This document shows positions 16,599 to 26,000 of a stretch of DNA of 64,000 nt, one piece after another (within the stretch, counting starts at the first letter, position 1; each line of letters opens with the position of its first letter). The DNA comes from Photobacterium swingsii. GTDB taxonomy: Bacteria; Pseudomonadota; Gammaproteobacteria; Enterobacterales; Vibrionaceae. The notes beneath the pieces were generated by a model, which made no database searches, had not been told where the DNA came from, and saw only the letters and a list, made by a program, of their open reading frames with translations. The position numbers were made by a program, and so were the translations under genes. The stretch lies in contig NZ_AP024853.1 of NCBI RefSeq assembly GCF_024346715.1, forward strand, positions 1,364,001-1,428,000, in the 5' to 3' direction.

Positions 16599-17813
16599 AT
16601 GATGAAATTATCAAAAGTTGCTGCACTTGTTGTTCTTGCTAGTATTTTCTCTACTGGTACCGCTATGGCTTCCGACACGCCAGAGTCTAAGTTTTATGAA
16701 GGTTACAGTATTTCTGAAATTCCGATGGATGCTTTCCAGCAATGGCCTTACTACACCTATGCCAGTATGCACATTAAGGACTTTGTGCGTTACGGTGTGT
16801 TTGAGCTACCTGCGAGCACAACGCCAGCATCTATTAAGTACGACATTCAAGATAATATTATTACCCCAGCGCTCCGTGCAGACCTGATCAGTAATAATGT
16901 GAAAGGCTTTATGGTCATGAAAGACAGTACCGTACTCGCTGAACACTACGATAATGGCTTTAAGCGCGGCATGCTCAATAACCTGCAATCAGCGTCGAAA
17001 ACCTATGTCGGCGTATTACTAGGTAAAGCTGTCGATGCGGGACTCATTGATTTAAATGCTCAAGCGAAGACTTACCTACCTGAACTTGAAGGGTCTATTG
17101 TCGGTGATGCGCTAATTGGTAACATTGCCCGCATGGATAGCGGTATTGAAGCACTTGGTAATTATCATACACCAGGCTCCAATGGTTACGAGTGGGAAAA
17201 AGAGATCGGTTTGCAAAATTCAGGTGAACCTATCGGCCATTTGAATGCCATTAAAAATGCCAAGGCGAGTAAACATAAACAGGGGACTTACTGGGATTAT
17301 TCTGACCAAAACACCGACGCGCTTGCGCTTATCTTAGCGAAGGTAAATGGAAAACCTTTTGAGCAGCTACTCAGTGAGCTTCACCAAGCGATCGGTGGTC
17401 ATGATCCTATCGAGATAGCAAAAACATCTGATGGCACCACATCACCATCGTATGGGATTAATACCAGCCTGCTAGATTTTACGTTATTTGGCCAATACAT
17501 TGCTCAAGGCAAAGTCGGCAAAGCATTTTATGCTGAGTTAGAGGATACAAGTGATGATGTTCTATTCAAAACCCCGGGGGCTGGTGAGGTTCTTTCTGCT
17601 GGTGGGGATGTTTCTTATGACATGCAATCGTACTTCATCAAAGATAAGAAGATCATTTACTCTCACGGCTCTTTTGGTCAATCGACCTTTAGTGATTTAG
17701 AGACAGGTATAACGGTGGCATTCTTGCAAGATTGGTCAACGAATACCGACCCAGGCAAGTTAGCGGTAATGCTTGAGCGCGCGACTGAAGTAATTGAAAA
17801 ATTACGAAAATAA
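16599..17813 (+). CDS. Exported class C beta-lactamase-fold serine hydrolase
   Basis: This 404-residue protein has a signal peptide (MMKLSKVAALVVLASIFSTG, cleavage near TAMA-SD) and a penicillin-binding/beta-lactamase fold. The active-site motifs are SASK (SxxK, Ser near 131) and YSDQN (YxN-like, near 231). The third motif is probably HGSFGQS (near 352), where HGS takes the place of the usual KTG. It resembles esterases and 6-aminohexanoate-dimer hydrolases more than true AmpC enzymes. The start may be either of two adjacent ATGs (16599 or 16602). The divergent LysR gene is the likely regulator. Antibiotic hydrolysis should not be assumed. Confidence 0.8.
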   Translation: MMKLSKVAALVVLASIFSTGTAMASDTPESKFYEGYSISEIPMDAFQQWPYYTYASMHIKDFVRYGVFELPASTTPASIKYDIQDNIITPALRADLISNNVKGFMVMKDSTVLAEHYDNGFKRGMLNNLQSASKTYVGVLLGKAVDAGLIDLNAQAKTYLPELEGSIVGDALIGNIARMDSGIEALGNYHTPGSNGYEWEKEIGLQNSGEPIGHLNAIKNAKASKHKQGTYWDYSDQNTDALALILAKVNGKPFEQLLSELHQAIGGHDPIEIAKTSDGTTSPSYGINTSLLDFTLFGQYIAQGKVGKAFYAELEDTSDDVLFKTPGAGEVLSAGGDVSYDMQSYFIKDKKIIYSHGSFGQSTFSDLETGITVAFLQDWSTNTDPGKLAVMLERATEVIEKLRK

Positions 17814-17982
17814 TCAACTTCAAGCAGAATTGAATTTGAAAGGTTGTAATGGCTGGCGCCACGCGTTTAACGACGAGTGGCGCATCTGATTGTGCGAGGC
17901 CATAGGTGCTGAGTTTATTTGATCGCATGTTATGACGGTTTAAGTATAAAATAGCCGCATCAGTTAAAAAGGTTATTAAACA

Positions 17983-18333
17983 ATGCAACAAGATCATTTT
18001 GTCGAGCTAGTCAAAGAACTAAGCCAAAAAGAAAACCTACCACAAGTTTTAGACGCGCTAAAAGCGGTTGAAGATCAAGAAGTCGCTGAAGCTGCTGCTT
18101 CTCTCACTGGTCAGTTTAGTCTTGCTGAGATTGAAGGTGAGAAGCGTATTTACCACGTATTCACAGAAGCAAATGACGATGGTGAAGAGCAAGAATACGC
18201 AGAGTGGGTGATGAACGAAGGCGATGACGTGATGGTCTTCGTTGCTTGGTTCTTCTACGCAATGTTCGAAATGAAGCAAAAAGACACTTACCAAGCGGCT
18301 GGTCGTACTTACCAGCAGCCAAAGCGTCGTTAA
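17983..18333 (+). CDS. Conserved hypothetical acidic protein
   Basis: A 116-residue soluble protein, strongly acidic in the middle (EANDDGEEQEYAEWVMNEGDD) and ending in a basic tail (QQPKRR). It has no signal peptide or membrane helix and no motif I recognise. Codon use looks like that of well-expressed genes. It stands as a single gene before an unusual inverted repeat at 18366. Confidence 0.7.
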   Translation: MQQDHFVELVKELSQKENLPQVLDALKAVEDQEVAEAAASLTGQFSLAEIEGEKRIYHVFTEANDDGEEQEYAEWVMNEGDDVMVFVAWFFYAMFEMKQKDTYQAAGRTYQQPKRR

Positions 18334-18656
18334 TTGTTATTACCCGTCTTGTATTGATGGGTATATTACCTCCTAGTGTTGGTTTTAATAATGGCAGTCT
18401 TGATTATTATTCATCGAATGCCCTACTAGGAGGTAACTTCTTGTGTCACGCCATCTACATATCTAACTCTTCTTAAACCCTCGCTTTTTTTGATCTCGAT
18501 GTACTTTCTTGTCATCGAATAATGCAGCTTTCATTTTTCCCCATTACTATGATATTTCTCATCATAATGCGATGACATGCATGATCGCTTGGTGAGGCGG
18601 GGCTCGGTCAACGGTGATCGCGTCACGAATGCAACTTGTGGTTATAGGAGAAAGGG
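18334..18656. other. Intergenic gap with nested repeat
   Basis: Apart from the inverted repeat at 18366-18436, this 323-base gap shows a good ribosome site (AGGAGAAAGG, 18647-18656) for the next gene and no other feature I can support. Confidence 0.4.
18366..18436. repeat. Nested inverted repeat, 12-base perfect outer arms
   Basis: TTACCTCCTAGT (18366-18377) and ACTAGGAGGTAA (18425-18436) are perfect complements 47 bases apart. Between them TAATAAT and ATTATTA (18386-18409) form an inner hairpin. The right arm holds a ribosome-site-like AGGAGG. There is no T-run and no obvious ORF, so this is not a plain terminator. It could be a small mobile repeat, a structured RNA or an mRNA end. Confidence 0.6.
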
Positions 18657-19097
18657 ATGTCGAGCCATAAACAGCGTCAGCAATTGCAGCTTTTCTATCG
18701 CGAATCTGAGCGAGTGCGCCTGCTAGATGTTGATCAACTGCCAGCGATGAATAATCATGAAATGGCTGATTTTCACCTGTGGTTAGAGAATAAGCGTGAC
18801 TTTTCGATTGCTGATACCGAATGTCGTTACTGGATAAAAACCTGTTCGGCGGGCCATGTGACAGAATTACAGTTTTTTCCCGATGGAACCTTAGATGAAT
18901 TTACCTTATTTCGGCGTGAGCATGCGAAAGGTGTTTGGTACTTAGAGGATGGCGTGATCCATGTTGAGCTTAATACCGTGCATAATAACTACCGTTACAG
19001 TATTTACGCTAACCGTTTAGCAAACATTCATTCGGCGGTTGAGTACAAAAACGGTGCTTTACATGCGTATCTAAAATTGGCACAAGTACGTGGTTAA
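18657..19097 (+). CDS. Hypothetical protein
   Basis: A 146-residue soluble protein preceded by a strong ribosome site (AGGAGAAAGG directly upstream). The second half (YWIKTCSAGHVTELQFFPDG, VIHVELNTVHNNYRYSIYANR) looks like a small beta-sheet domain. No family recognised and no catalytic motif seen. It lies 53 bases before an acetyltransferase gene on the same strand and may be co-transcribed with it. Confidence 0.7.
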   Translation: MSSHKQRQQLQLFYRESERVRLLDVDQLPAMNNHEMADFHLWLENKRDFSIADTECRYWIKTCSAGHVTELQFFPDGTLDEFTLFRREHAKGVWYLEDGVIHVELNTVHNNYRYSIYANRLANIHSAVEYKNGALHAYLKLAQVRG

Positions 19098-19150
19098 TTA
19101 GAAAAAAGAACGCGTTTTCGCATAGATGATAATAACGAAGGGGAGCCCCT

Positions 19151-19684
19151 ATGTTTGCAAAAAAAGTGGATGACGAACTAGAACTGGTCTTGGTTCATCC
19201 TGCATTGGCAATGAAATATGCCACCATAGTAGAAGCAAACCGTGATTATCTATCGCAATGGATGGCATGGGCCCCCCATGTGAAAACTGAAGATGACTTC
19301 AAAGCCTTTGTGAAAAATTCCTTGCTGGATTATGCCAACGGCAAAAGCATGGTGTGTGCGATTGAGTATAAAGGGATCTTAGTCGGTAACATTGCGTTTA
19401 ATACGATAAAGCCTGAATTGAAAATGGTTGAGATTGGCTATTGGCTCGATGCGCGGTATCAAGGTTGTGGCATCATGACGCGCTGTTGTCAGGCGATGAT
19501 TAATATTGCCTTTAATCACTTAAAAGTTGAGAAAGTGCAGATTTCAGCGGCGAAAGATAACTATTCTAGCCGCGATGTGTGTGAGCGCTTAGGGATGACG
19601 CTTGAAGGTGTGATCACCAATAAAGAAGTCGTTAGCGGCCGTATTCTGGATCATGCCGTGTATGGCCTATATAAACCTCAATAA
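19151..19684 (+). CDS. RimJ/RimL-type GNAT acetyltransferase
   Basis: A 177-residue GNAT protein. The acetyl-CoA binding motif A region reads MVEIGYWLDARYQGCGIMTRCCQ (split QGCGI core near residue 110), and motif B reads KVQISAAKDNYSSRDVCERLGM. This is the arrangement of RimJ/RimL N-acetyltransferases, which acetylate ribosomal protein N-termini, and of related enzymes acting on other amines. A good GGGGAG ribosome site precedes the ATG. The acceptor is unknown. Confidence 0.85.
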   Translation: MFAKKVDDELELVLVHPALAMKYATIVEANRDYLSQWMAWAPHVKTEDDFKAFVKNSLLDYANGKSMVCAIEYKGILVGNIAFNTIKPELKMVEIGYWLDARYQGCGIMTRCCQAMINIAFNHLKVEKVQISAAKDNYSSRDVCERLGMTLEGVITNKEVVSGRILDHAVYGLYKPQ

Positions 19685-19781
19685 GCACGATTGCACAGGG
19701 GTGACATTGACCTAGTGCTTCGACATTAATTCTACATACTGCGGCTTACTGTATTGCTATACCTATAAGAGGAATACAGTG

Positions 19782-20582
19782 ATGCCTAAGCAGACTTTCT
19801 TCGCGTTGGCGGTTGCCAGCGCGACATTATTGACCACGACCCCCAGCCTAGCTCTTGAACTCATCGGGCAATTTCAAGCTAAAGAGCACGTTAATCTTGT
19901 CGCTCAAGTGCCCGGTGTGATTGAAGATTTACGTGCAGAATCAGGCGACCCCGTGACCCGCCAAGCCGTATTGGTACGTATTCAACAGCAAGACTTTCAA
20001 CTTGATTTAAGTAAGCAGCAAGCCAATTTAGCCTTGGCACAGGCTGATCTTGAATTAAAAAAAGCCCTCTATCAGCGTTATCAAACACTGATTAAAAAAA
20101 ATAGCCTCTCTCAGAATGAACTTGATTTGGCGCATGCCGATTTTCAAGCCGCAAAAGCGACGGCTTTATTAGCAAAAATCAGTGTTGAGCAGGCGCAATT
20201 ATCGTTAGCACGTACCGCGATTAAAAGCCCAATTACCGGGTATGTCACCCAGCAGCTGGTGGATGTCGGGTCGTGGGTTGATGAAGGTACTGCCTTGTAT
20301 CGCCTTGCCTCTATCGATCGTCTGATTGTTCGTTTATATGCTAGCGAACATGAGGTCAGTGAACTTCAAGTGGGTCAGTCGATGCGTATCTGGTCTGAGT
20401 CGGTACAAGATCGTCAAGTTATCGGAACGATTGCCCGCATAGGGGTAGAGCTAGATAGTGAAGCGATGGCGTACCCGATAGAAATTGATATTCCAAATAG
20501 TCAGTTGGTCTTTAAACCAGGTATGTCAGTCTATGGTAGCACCGAGCTAGGGTTACTTACCTCGACGCAGTCCGTGAAGTAG
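19782..20582 (+). CDS. RND efflux periplasmic adaptor (short form)
   Basis: A membrane fusion protein of 266 residues with a signal peptide (cleavage near SLA-LEL). It shows the lipoyl half (AQVPGVIEDLRAESGDPV), a coiled-coil hairpin (about 70-140: QQANLALAQADLELKKALYQ), the second lipoyl half (ARTAIKSPITGYVTQQ) and a beta-barrel domain. It stops soon after the barrel, so it lacks the usual membrane-proximal domain; most adaptors have 350-400 residues. The start is either GTG at 19779 or ATG at 19782; the AAGAGGA ribosome site favours the ATG. Seven bases separate it from the pump gene. Confidence 0.88.
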   Translation: MPKQTFFALAVASATLLTTTPSLALELIGQFQAKEHVNLVAQVPGVIEDLRAESGDPVTRQAVLVRIQQQDFQLDLSKQQANLALAQADLELKKALYQRYQTLIKKNSLSQNELDLAHADFQAAKATALLAKISVEQAQLSLARTAIKSPITGYVTQQLVDVGSWVDEGTALYRLASIDRLIVRLYASEHEVSELQVGQSMRIWSESVQDRQVIGTIARIGVELDSEAMAYPIEIDIPNSQLVFKPGMSVYGSTELGLLTSTQSVK

Positions 20583-20589
20583 GAGAGTA

Positions 20590-23500
20590 ATGATGACTAA
20601 CTTACTTCGCTTTTTTGCCGAGAGGCATTTTTTAGCCCGTATTATTACCGTGATGGTGTTAGCCGTCGGGCTAGGCATTATGAGCCAAATCAGGCTGCAA
20701 GAACTGCCTGATGTTGCCTTTCCTGAAGTGCAAATTGATACCCAATATCCGGGGGCTTCGGCGCAAGATATTGAATTAAACATCACCAATAAACTAGAGA
20801 AAGAACTGCGCTCTGTACAAGGGATCCGTAAGTTTGAATCAACCTCCAGCAACGGCATTTCGTCGATTCGGTTGGAGTTAGATGAAAGCATTGATCTTAA
20901 TAAAGCGGTCCGTGAGATTCAACAAGCCGTCGATCGAGTCAGCGACTTACCCAAAGATATTCCCAATCCGCCAATTGTCCTGCAAGAAAGTACCGCTTCT
21001 TTTGAAGTGCTACGCTTTGGGGTCACTGGGGGTGATAGCTACAGCGAATTGCGTGAATATGTGCGCGGTTTAGAAAAGCGCATCCGTAATATTGCAGGTG
21101 TAGGCTCGGTCACCTTATCGGGTTTTCGTGAACGGGAATTTTGGATTGAGGTCGACCCGAATAAAGTCCGCCGTTATCAATTGACGGTAGATGACGTAAT
21201 GAGTGCGGTAAATAATCGTAACTTGTCGTTATCTGGCGGCATTGTTGAGTCATGGACGAATGAACAAAGATTAGTGGCTTTAACCCAAGTACACAGTGTG
21301 TCTGAGCTTGAACAGCTGGTGGTGAAGGTGCTGTCAGGCGGTGGTATCGTCCGCCTCAGTGACATTGCAACTGTATTAGATACGTTTGAAAAAGGGACTG
21401 AAATTGCCACCATTAACAGCCAGTTTGGCATTTTGTTCAATGTGACCAAAAGTGCTTCTGCTGATATCAAAGGTACCGTTGATGCGGTTCGGCAATTACT
21501 GGATGCTGAAGCGGCGCAATTAAACCACCAATACGCTTACCCATTATCCTTGAATGTCGCTGACGACATGAGTGAAAAATTCAGCATAGTGGCAGTTAAC
21601 GGCGGCGTGGGTTTGATACTGGTTCTACTGGTGCTGAGCTTATTACTTAAACGTCAGGTCGCGTTTTGGGTTGCGGTCTCTATCCCTGTTTGCGTGTTTG
21701 GCGTTATTGCTGTGTTGCCCGTGGTTGGCCAAGACCTAGACAGCATCACGCTGGCAGCGCTGTTATTAGTCATAGGGATCATTGTTGATGATTCAGTGAT
21801 TGTTGCAGAAAGCATTTATCAAGAACGCGAAGCCGGGCACAGTGCGATTGACGCGGCAGTGCAAGGCACGGCAAAGGTGATGAAGCCGATTATGGCCAAT
21901 TTGCTCACGACCGCTTTAGTCTTTATCCCTATGTTCTTTTTGCCGGGCACGCTCGGAATGGCGATTGCTGTTATTCCTGCCACCGTGTTACTGGCACTGT
22001 CGTTCTCGTTTGCAGAATGTACGGTGACTTTACCTGCGCACTTGGCTTCCTCGTTACAAAAAGAGAATCAGCAGGCACTACAGCAAGACGTTAAAGCACA
22101 CTTTTTTGACCGACCTAAAGCGTATTACCAAGCCTTATTGCAACTGTGCCTACAGTGGAAGAAAACCGTGGTGATGGTATCACTGCTACTACTGACGTTT
22201 TCCATGGCGGCTGTGAGTACAATGCGGATCGACTTCTTCCCCACTCAAGCTGCAAAATATGTTGAAGTGTATACCGAGGTGAAGCCTGGATTACCAATCG
22301 AAGCGGTAAAAATGGCCCATGCAGAATTTGAAGCGGTTTTGAAAGCCTTACCTCAAGAAGAGCTTGTGAGTTATGAAATGACTTACGCCAGCCCTGTGAG
22401 TACTGGTCGTATTAACTTTAGTGCCTTTGAAGACCGTCATCGTTCATTAGACAGTATTGTTGAGCAGCTTAATCGCGATCTTAGCGATAGTGAGTCCTTG
22501 TCCTTGGTCAAACTGACCATAGATGCAGGTGGGCCACCACCGGGAGAGCCTGTGGAAATTCGGGTGATCAGCAATAACCACGATGCACGGGAGCAAGCCG
22601 CGGCACAAGTGATGACATGGTTAGCTGAGTACCCAAGCCGTGATGGCAAAGCGAGTTTGATCAACATTACTACCAATGAAACCCTGAAAGATCCACAACT
22701 CCAAATTAAACCTCAGTACGAATGGTTAGCGCGTTATGGACTCACAGTGAATGATTTAGCGACTACCCTACGGGTTGCCTTTGATGGCGACCAAGTTTCT
22801 AGCACTTGGCTGGGGGATGAAGAGGTGGATTTGCGGGTGATTATGGCTGAGAAATACCGCACTGCGGATATGTTAGCGAATACCAAAATTTACACCGCAA
22901 CGGGTGATCAAGTGCCGTTGAGTCGTTTAGCCAAGGTCGAATCTGTCATGGCACCGCGTAAGATTTTGCATTTTAACGGTGATCGACAATTACTGGTGAC
23001 GGCACAGTTGGCTGATGAGAACTTATCGCCCGATGATATTGCTGCCGAACTACTGTCAGCCATGGTGGATCAATTACCGGCTGGCGTGACCATCAATACT
23101 GGAGGTGAAGCGGAACAAACTAATGAGACTCTCGGTGGTTTAATGGTGGCATTCCCCGCAGCCATGCTCGGTGTGTATTTTGTGTTAGCGATTTTGTTTC
23201 ACTCATTAGTGCAACCTTTATTGGTGATGGCAGTGATCCCTTTCGCGTTTGTCTCTGCTCTGATGGCGCTGAAGTTGCATTTCCAACCGATCTCTTTGTT
23301 CGCCATGATAGGTATTTTGGGCATGATAGGCGTAGTCGTGAATAATGCGTTGGTACTGATCAACCGTGCTAATGAATGTGTATTACAGGGGATGCGCCCT
23401 GAGCTTGCAGTATTGGATGCCGCAGTCAGTCGATTACGACCTATATTGCTGACCACCCTAACAACGGTTGTGGGCCTATTACCGTTGGCTTATGGGATTG

Positions 23501-23631
23501 GTGGAACAGATGTGTATATGGGACCGATGTCGCTGACACTAGGATATGGTCTATTGCTGTCTCTGCCTGTTGTGCTGATAGTGATCCCATGTTTGTACTT
23601 GGTTTTTCATCGTCAACCACGGTTAGCGTAG
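20590..23631 (+). CDS. RND efflux pump (inner-membrane transporter)
   Basis: A 1013-residue AcrB-family transporter. It has twelve membrane helices in two halves, a large periplasmic loop after TM1 (PDVAFPEVQIDTQYPG) and another after TM7. The proton-relay acidic pair is in TM4: GIIVDDSVIVAESIYQ. The second half has the matching TM10 region GVVVNNALVLINR. Sequence is closer to the HAE-1 drug pumps than to metal pumps, but no substrate can be assigned. No outer-membrane channel gene follows, so it probably shares TolC. The adaptor is just upstream; an OmpR-type two-component system is convergent. Confidence 0.92.
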   Translation: MMTNLLRFFAERHFLARIITVMVLAVGLGIMSQIRLQELPDVAFPEVQIDTQYPGASAQDIELNITNKLEKELRSVQGIRKFESTSSNGISSIRLELDESIDLNKAVREIQQAVDRVSDLPKDIPNPPIVLQESTASFEVLRFGVTGGDSYSELREYVRGLEKRIRNIAGVGSVTLSGFREREFWIEVDPNKVRRYQLTVDDVMSAVNNRNLSLSGGIVESWTNEQRLVALTQVHSVSELEQLVVKVLSGGGIVRLSDIATVLDTFEKGTEIATINSQFGILFNVTKSASADIKGTVDAVRQLLDAEAAQLNHQYAYPLSLNVADDMSEKFSIVAVNGGVGLILVLLVLSLLLKRQVAFWVAVSIPVCVFGVIAVLPVVGQDLDSITLAALLLVIGIIVDDSVIVAESIYQEREAGHSAIDAAVQGTAKVMKPIMANLLTTALVFIPMFFLPGTLGMAIAVIPATVLLALSFSFAECTVTLPAHLASSLQKENQQALQQDVKAHFFDRPKAYYQALLQLCLQWKKTVVMVSLLLLTFSMAAVSTMRIDFFPTQAAKYVEVYTEVKPGLPIEAVKMAHAEFEAVLKALPQEELVSYEMTYASPVSTGRINFSAFEDRHRSLDSIVEQLNRDLSDSESLSLVKLTIDAGGPPPGEPVEIRVISNNHDAREQAAAQVMTWLAEYPSRDGKASLINITTNETLKDPQLQIKPQYEWLARYGLTVNDLATTLRVAFDGDQVSSTWLGDEEVDLRVIMAEKYRTADMLANTKIYTATGDQVPLSRLAKVESVMAPRKILHFNGDRQLLVTAQLADENLSPDDIAAELLSAMVDQLPAGVTINTGGEAEQTNETLGGLMVAFPAAMLGVYFVLAILFHSLVQPLLVMAVIPFAFVSALMALKLHFQPISLFAMIGILGMIGVVVNNALVLINRANECVLQGMRPELAVLDAAVSRLRPILLTTLTTVVGLLPLAYGIGGTDVYMGPMSLTLGYGLLLSLPVVLIVIPCLYLVFHRQPRLA

Positions 23632-23697
23632 CGGGTGTTTATTGAGCACACTTTACGTGTATATTTTGCGAACAGTTGCTCGTCAGTAAGGTAAACG

Positions 23698-23728
23698 AAA
23701 ACAGCCAGCATTGTGCTGGCTGTTTTTG
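23698..23728. terminator. Bidirectional terminator between pump and sensor kinase genes
   Basis: ACAGCCAGCA and TGCTGGCTGT form a perfect 10-base stem with a 3-base loop, with A-run before and T-run after. It can stop transcription from both convergent genes. Confidence 0.85.
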
Positions 23729-23755
23729 ATCGCGGTTAGACTGTTTTGAGCGAGG

Positions 23756-25075
23756 CTAGACTTGGATTGCAGAGTTTGAAAAACGTATAGTGGCATTACA
23801 GCCGTGTTGAGCATCTCCCGCTTGTTGACGATCTTGCATGGTTAATTGCCAGCTGTATTTGCGGCAAATATCATTGGCGATGAGTAAGCCCAAACCATAT
23901 CCTTGCGCAGTATTTTGTCGCTCGTTCGTTGCTTGATTTAACCCTAGTCCAATACCTGTATCTGTGACGGTGAGACTTTTTTCTGTGAGTACGATCCTTA
24001 TGTTGCCAGCGTCGGTATAGGTGAAAGCATTTTTAATAATATTACCCACTAAAATTTTTATTGCCGCTTCAGGCGCTTTGATATCAGGCTGTTTTTGCAC
24101 AATAAATTGATAAGTAACAGGTTTATTTGCAAGCAGCTCTTTGTGGCTTGCGATGACACGTTCTATCTCCACTGGCAGTAACGGGCGACTGATTGCTTGA
24201 TCCTGATTTTCATCACGGGTCAGGGTTAAGAGTGTTGCCACAAAATCATTCATATCATTTGCCGCAGTCAGCATCCGTTGGCGCTGTTTTTCAACAAAGT
24301 TTGGTTCAGTGGATTGCCCTAATAATGATAGGCCACCCTTGATCACCATTAATGGTGTTCGTAATTCGTGGCTGGCAAAGCGGTTAAAGGCACGTTCTCG
24401 TTCTAGTATCGTTCGTACTTGTGCTTGGTGGCTGTTAAAGCTATCGACCAAGACTTTCAGTTCTTTGGTCGCCCCTACTTTAGGTAAGAGTAAGGGTGAT
24501 AAATCATCGGCACTGCGTTGTTCTAACTGGCGTGCAAGCCCACTGAGCGGTGATGTTAATCGCTCGCTAATGCGTAATACCACATAAAGGCAAATCAGGA
24601 TCAGCAGGCTGGATATCAGGATAGACTGAATATGAGCTTCAAACATCTCAGTTTCGCTGCGCTCGTAGACAGGGTCGATATTCACACCATAGACATTCTG
24701 TAAGCGACCACCTATGTCGAGTTGATATTTCACGATATAGAAATCCGTTGAGACTTCACCTTGCTTATAGACTTCCGTTGCTCGCCCTAATTCAAGATCA
24801 TCGGGAAGCTGAATGGATGAAGGGAGGCTATCGTCACCAACATAAAATGTATCGTAAGGGGGGATGCTGATTTTTGTGATATTCCCTTGATGGATCATTG
24901 GTATGACTTGTTCAAAGGAAGCTGCGAGACGATTACGCGCGTTAAATTTTTCAAGATGCGTGACGGTCGATACAAACACGGAAAGGTGAATAGCAATGAT
25001 CATTACAGCAACAATACTGAAATAGAAAAAGGTAATCTGTTTGGCGGATTTAATGCTTTTCACTGTTGGCCTCAT
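23756..25075 (-). CDS. Sensor histidine kinase
   Basis: From the ATG at 25075 this is 439 residues. This start overlaps the end of the response regulator gene by 26 bases; a reading 17 codons longer exists but would overlap more. Two membrane helices (about 15-38 and 155-180) flank a periplasmic domain; a HAMP linker, then the H-box SHELRTPLMVIKGG, N-box IKNAFTYT and G-boxes VTDTGIGLG and GYGLGLLIAND follow. It should phosphorylate the regulator encoded just upstream. The signal is not evident. The nearby RND pump is a plausible target of the pair, but that is inference. Confidence 0.9.
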   Translation of the reverse strand: MRPTVKSIKSAKQITFFYFSIVAVMIIAIHLSVFVSTVTHLEKFNARNRLAASFEQVIPMIHQGNITKISIPPYDTFYVGDDSLPSSIQLPDDLELGRATEVYKQGEVSTDFYIVKYQLDIGGRLQNVYGVNIDPVYERSETEMFEAHIQSILISSLLILICLYVVLRISERLTSPLSGLARQLEQRSADDLSPLLLPKVGATKELKVLVDSFNSHQAQVRTILERERAFNRFASHELRTPLMVIKGGLSLLGQSTEPNFVEKQRQRMLTAANDMNDFVATLLTLTRDENQDQAISRPLLPVEIERVIASHKELLANKPVTYQFIVQKQPDIKAPEAAIKILVGNIIKNAFTYTDAGNIRIVLTEKSLTVTDTGIGLGLNQATNERQNTAQGYGLGLLIANDICRKYSWQLTMQDRQQAGDAQHGCNATIRFSNSAIQV

Positions 25076-25739
25076 CGCGTAATTGGTAACCAAACTTAGG
25101 CACAGTGTGGATATAAGGAGAAGCAAAAGGCTTATCTATCAGGTTACGCAGTTGATAAATATGGCTGCGGAGAATATCGCCCTCAGGCTCATCATCTTTC
25201 CAGAGTGCATGGCTCAGCGCTTGCTTACTGACATGCTGAGGTGCGCGTTGCATGAGTAGTTGTAAGATAATGAATTGTGAAGGGTTCAGCGTGATATTCT
25301 TACCATTCCGCTGTGCACTGTGAGTATGTAAGTTAAGTGAGAGATCGGCAAATATTAGTACGTTAGTGCTTACTTCGCCTTGTCGCCTTCTTGTTAAAGC
25401 TCTTATTCTGGCTTCTAATATTTCAAGGTCAAAAGGCTTCACCAAGTAATCGTCGGCACCCTTGGAAAAGCCTGTTAATGTATCTTCGCGAGTATCAAGT
25501 GCGGTCAGCATCAAAATTGGTGTGTCGTTGCCTTCGGTACGGAGCTGATGGCATATTTCCATCCCATTCATTTTCGGTAGCATGATATCGAGAATGATCA
25601 AATCGTAGTAATTGCTTTGTGCTAAAGCCAAACCATGTTCGCCATTGCTGGCATGATCCAAGGTAAAGCCTTTGATTTCAAAGTAATCAAAAATGATACC
25701 AGCAATATCAAGGTGATCTTCAACTAGGAGTATTTTCAT
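25050..25739 (-). CDS. OmpR/PhoB-type response regulator
   Basis: A 229-residue regulator starting MKILLVEDHLD at 25739; the longer open frame upstream has no regulator-like sequence. The receiver domain has acidic Glu7/Asp8, phosphoacceptor Asp51 (LIILDIMLP), the switch Thr in LMLTALD, and Lys in DDYLVKPFD. The C-terminal winged helix (about 130-225) ends with HIYQLRNLI and TVPKFGYQL, typical of OmpR-type DNA binding. The kinase gene overlaps its end, so both are co-translated. Confidence 0.92.
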   Translation of the reverse strand: MKILLVEDHLDIAGIIFDYFEIKGFTLDHASNGEHGLALAQSNYYDLIILDIMLPKMNGMEICHQLRTEGNDTPILMLTALDTREDTLTGFSKGADDYLVKPFDLEILEARIRALTRRRQGEVSTNVLIFADLSLNLHTHSAQRNGKNITLNPSQFIILQLLMQRAPQHVSKQALSHALWKDDEPEGDILRSHIYQLRNLIDKPFASPYIHTVPKFGYQLRDEANSEKH

Positions 25740-26000
25740 CAGCGTCTCGCAATAAATAGGCAGAAATGGGACAGAGAAGCACTGCTTATAATGACATAGC
25801 TGGTAGTGAAAAAAATGTCGAGAGGCAGCGGTATGTTGGAACTGTGATACGGAAAGTGAATGTGGAATCAAGGCATCACTGAACTTTAAAGTTGCATCTA
25901 AAGTCTAACTTATCCCAATCTGCCTCTTGAGCTAACAGCGCGATTTATATTAGCATTACGGCAACACAGGTGATGGCGTTAACCGCCAGAGGGATAAAAA

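Noticed and set aside
16599..17813. AmpC-type antibiotic resistance gene
   Set aside because: The SxxK fold is shared by many esterases and hydrolases, and the motif for the third active-site element is not KTG; resistance is not supported.
25050..25871. Longer response regulator of 273 residues
   Set aside because: The first 44 residues are not regulator-like and the standard receiver start MKILLVEDH is at 25739.
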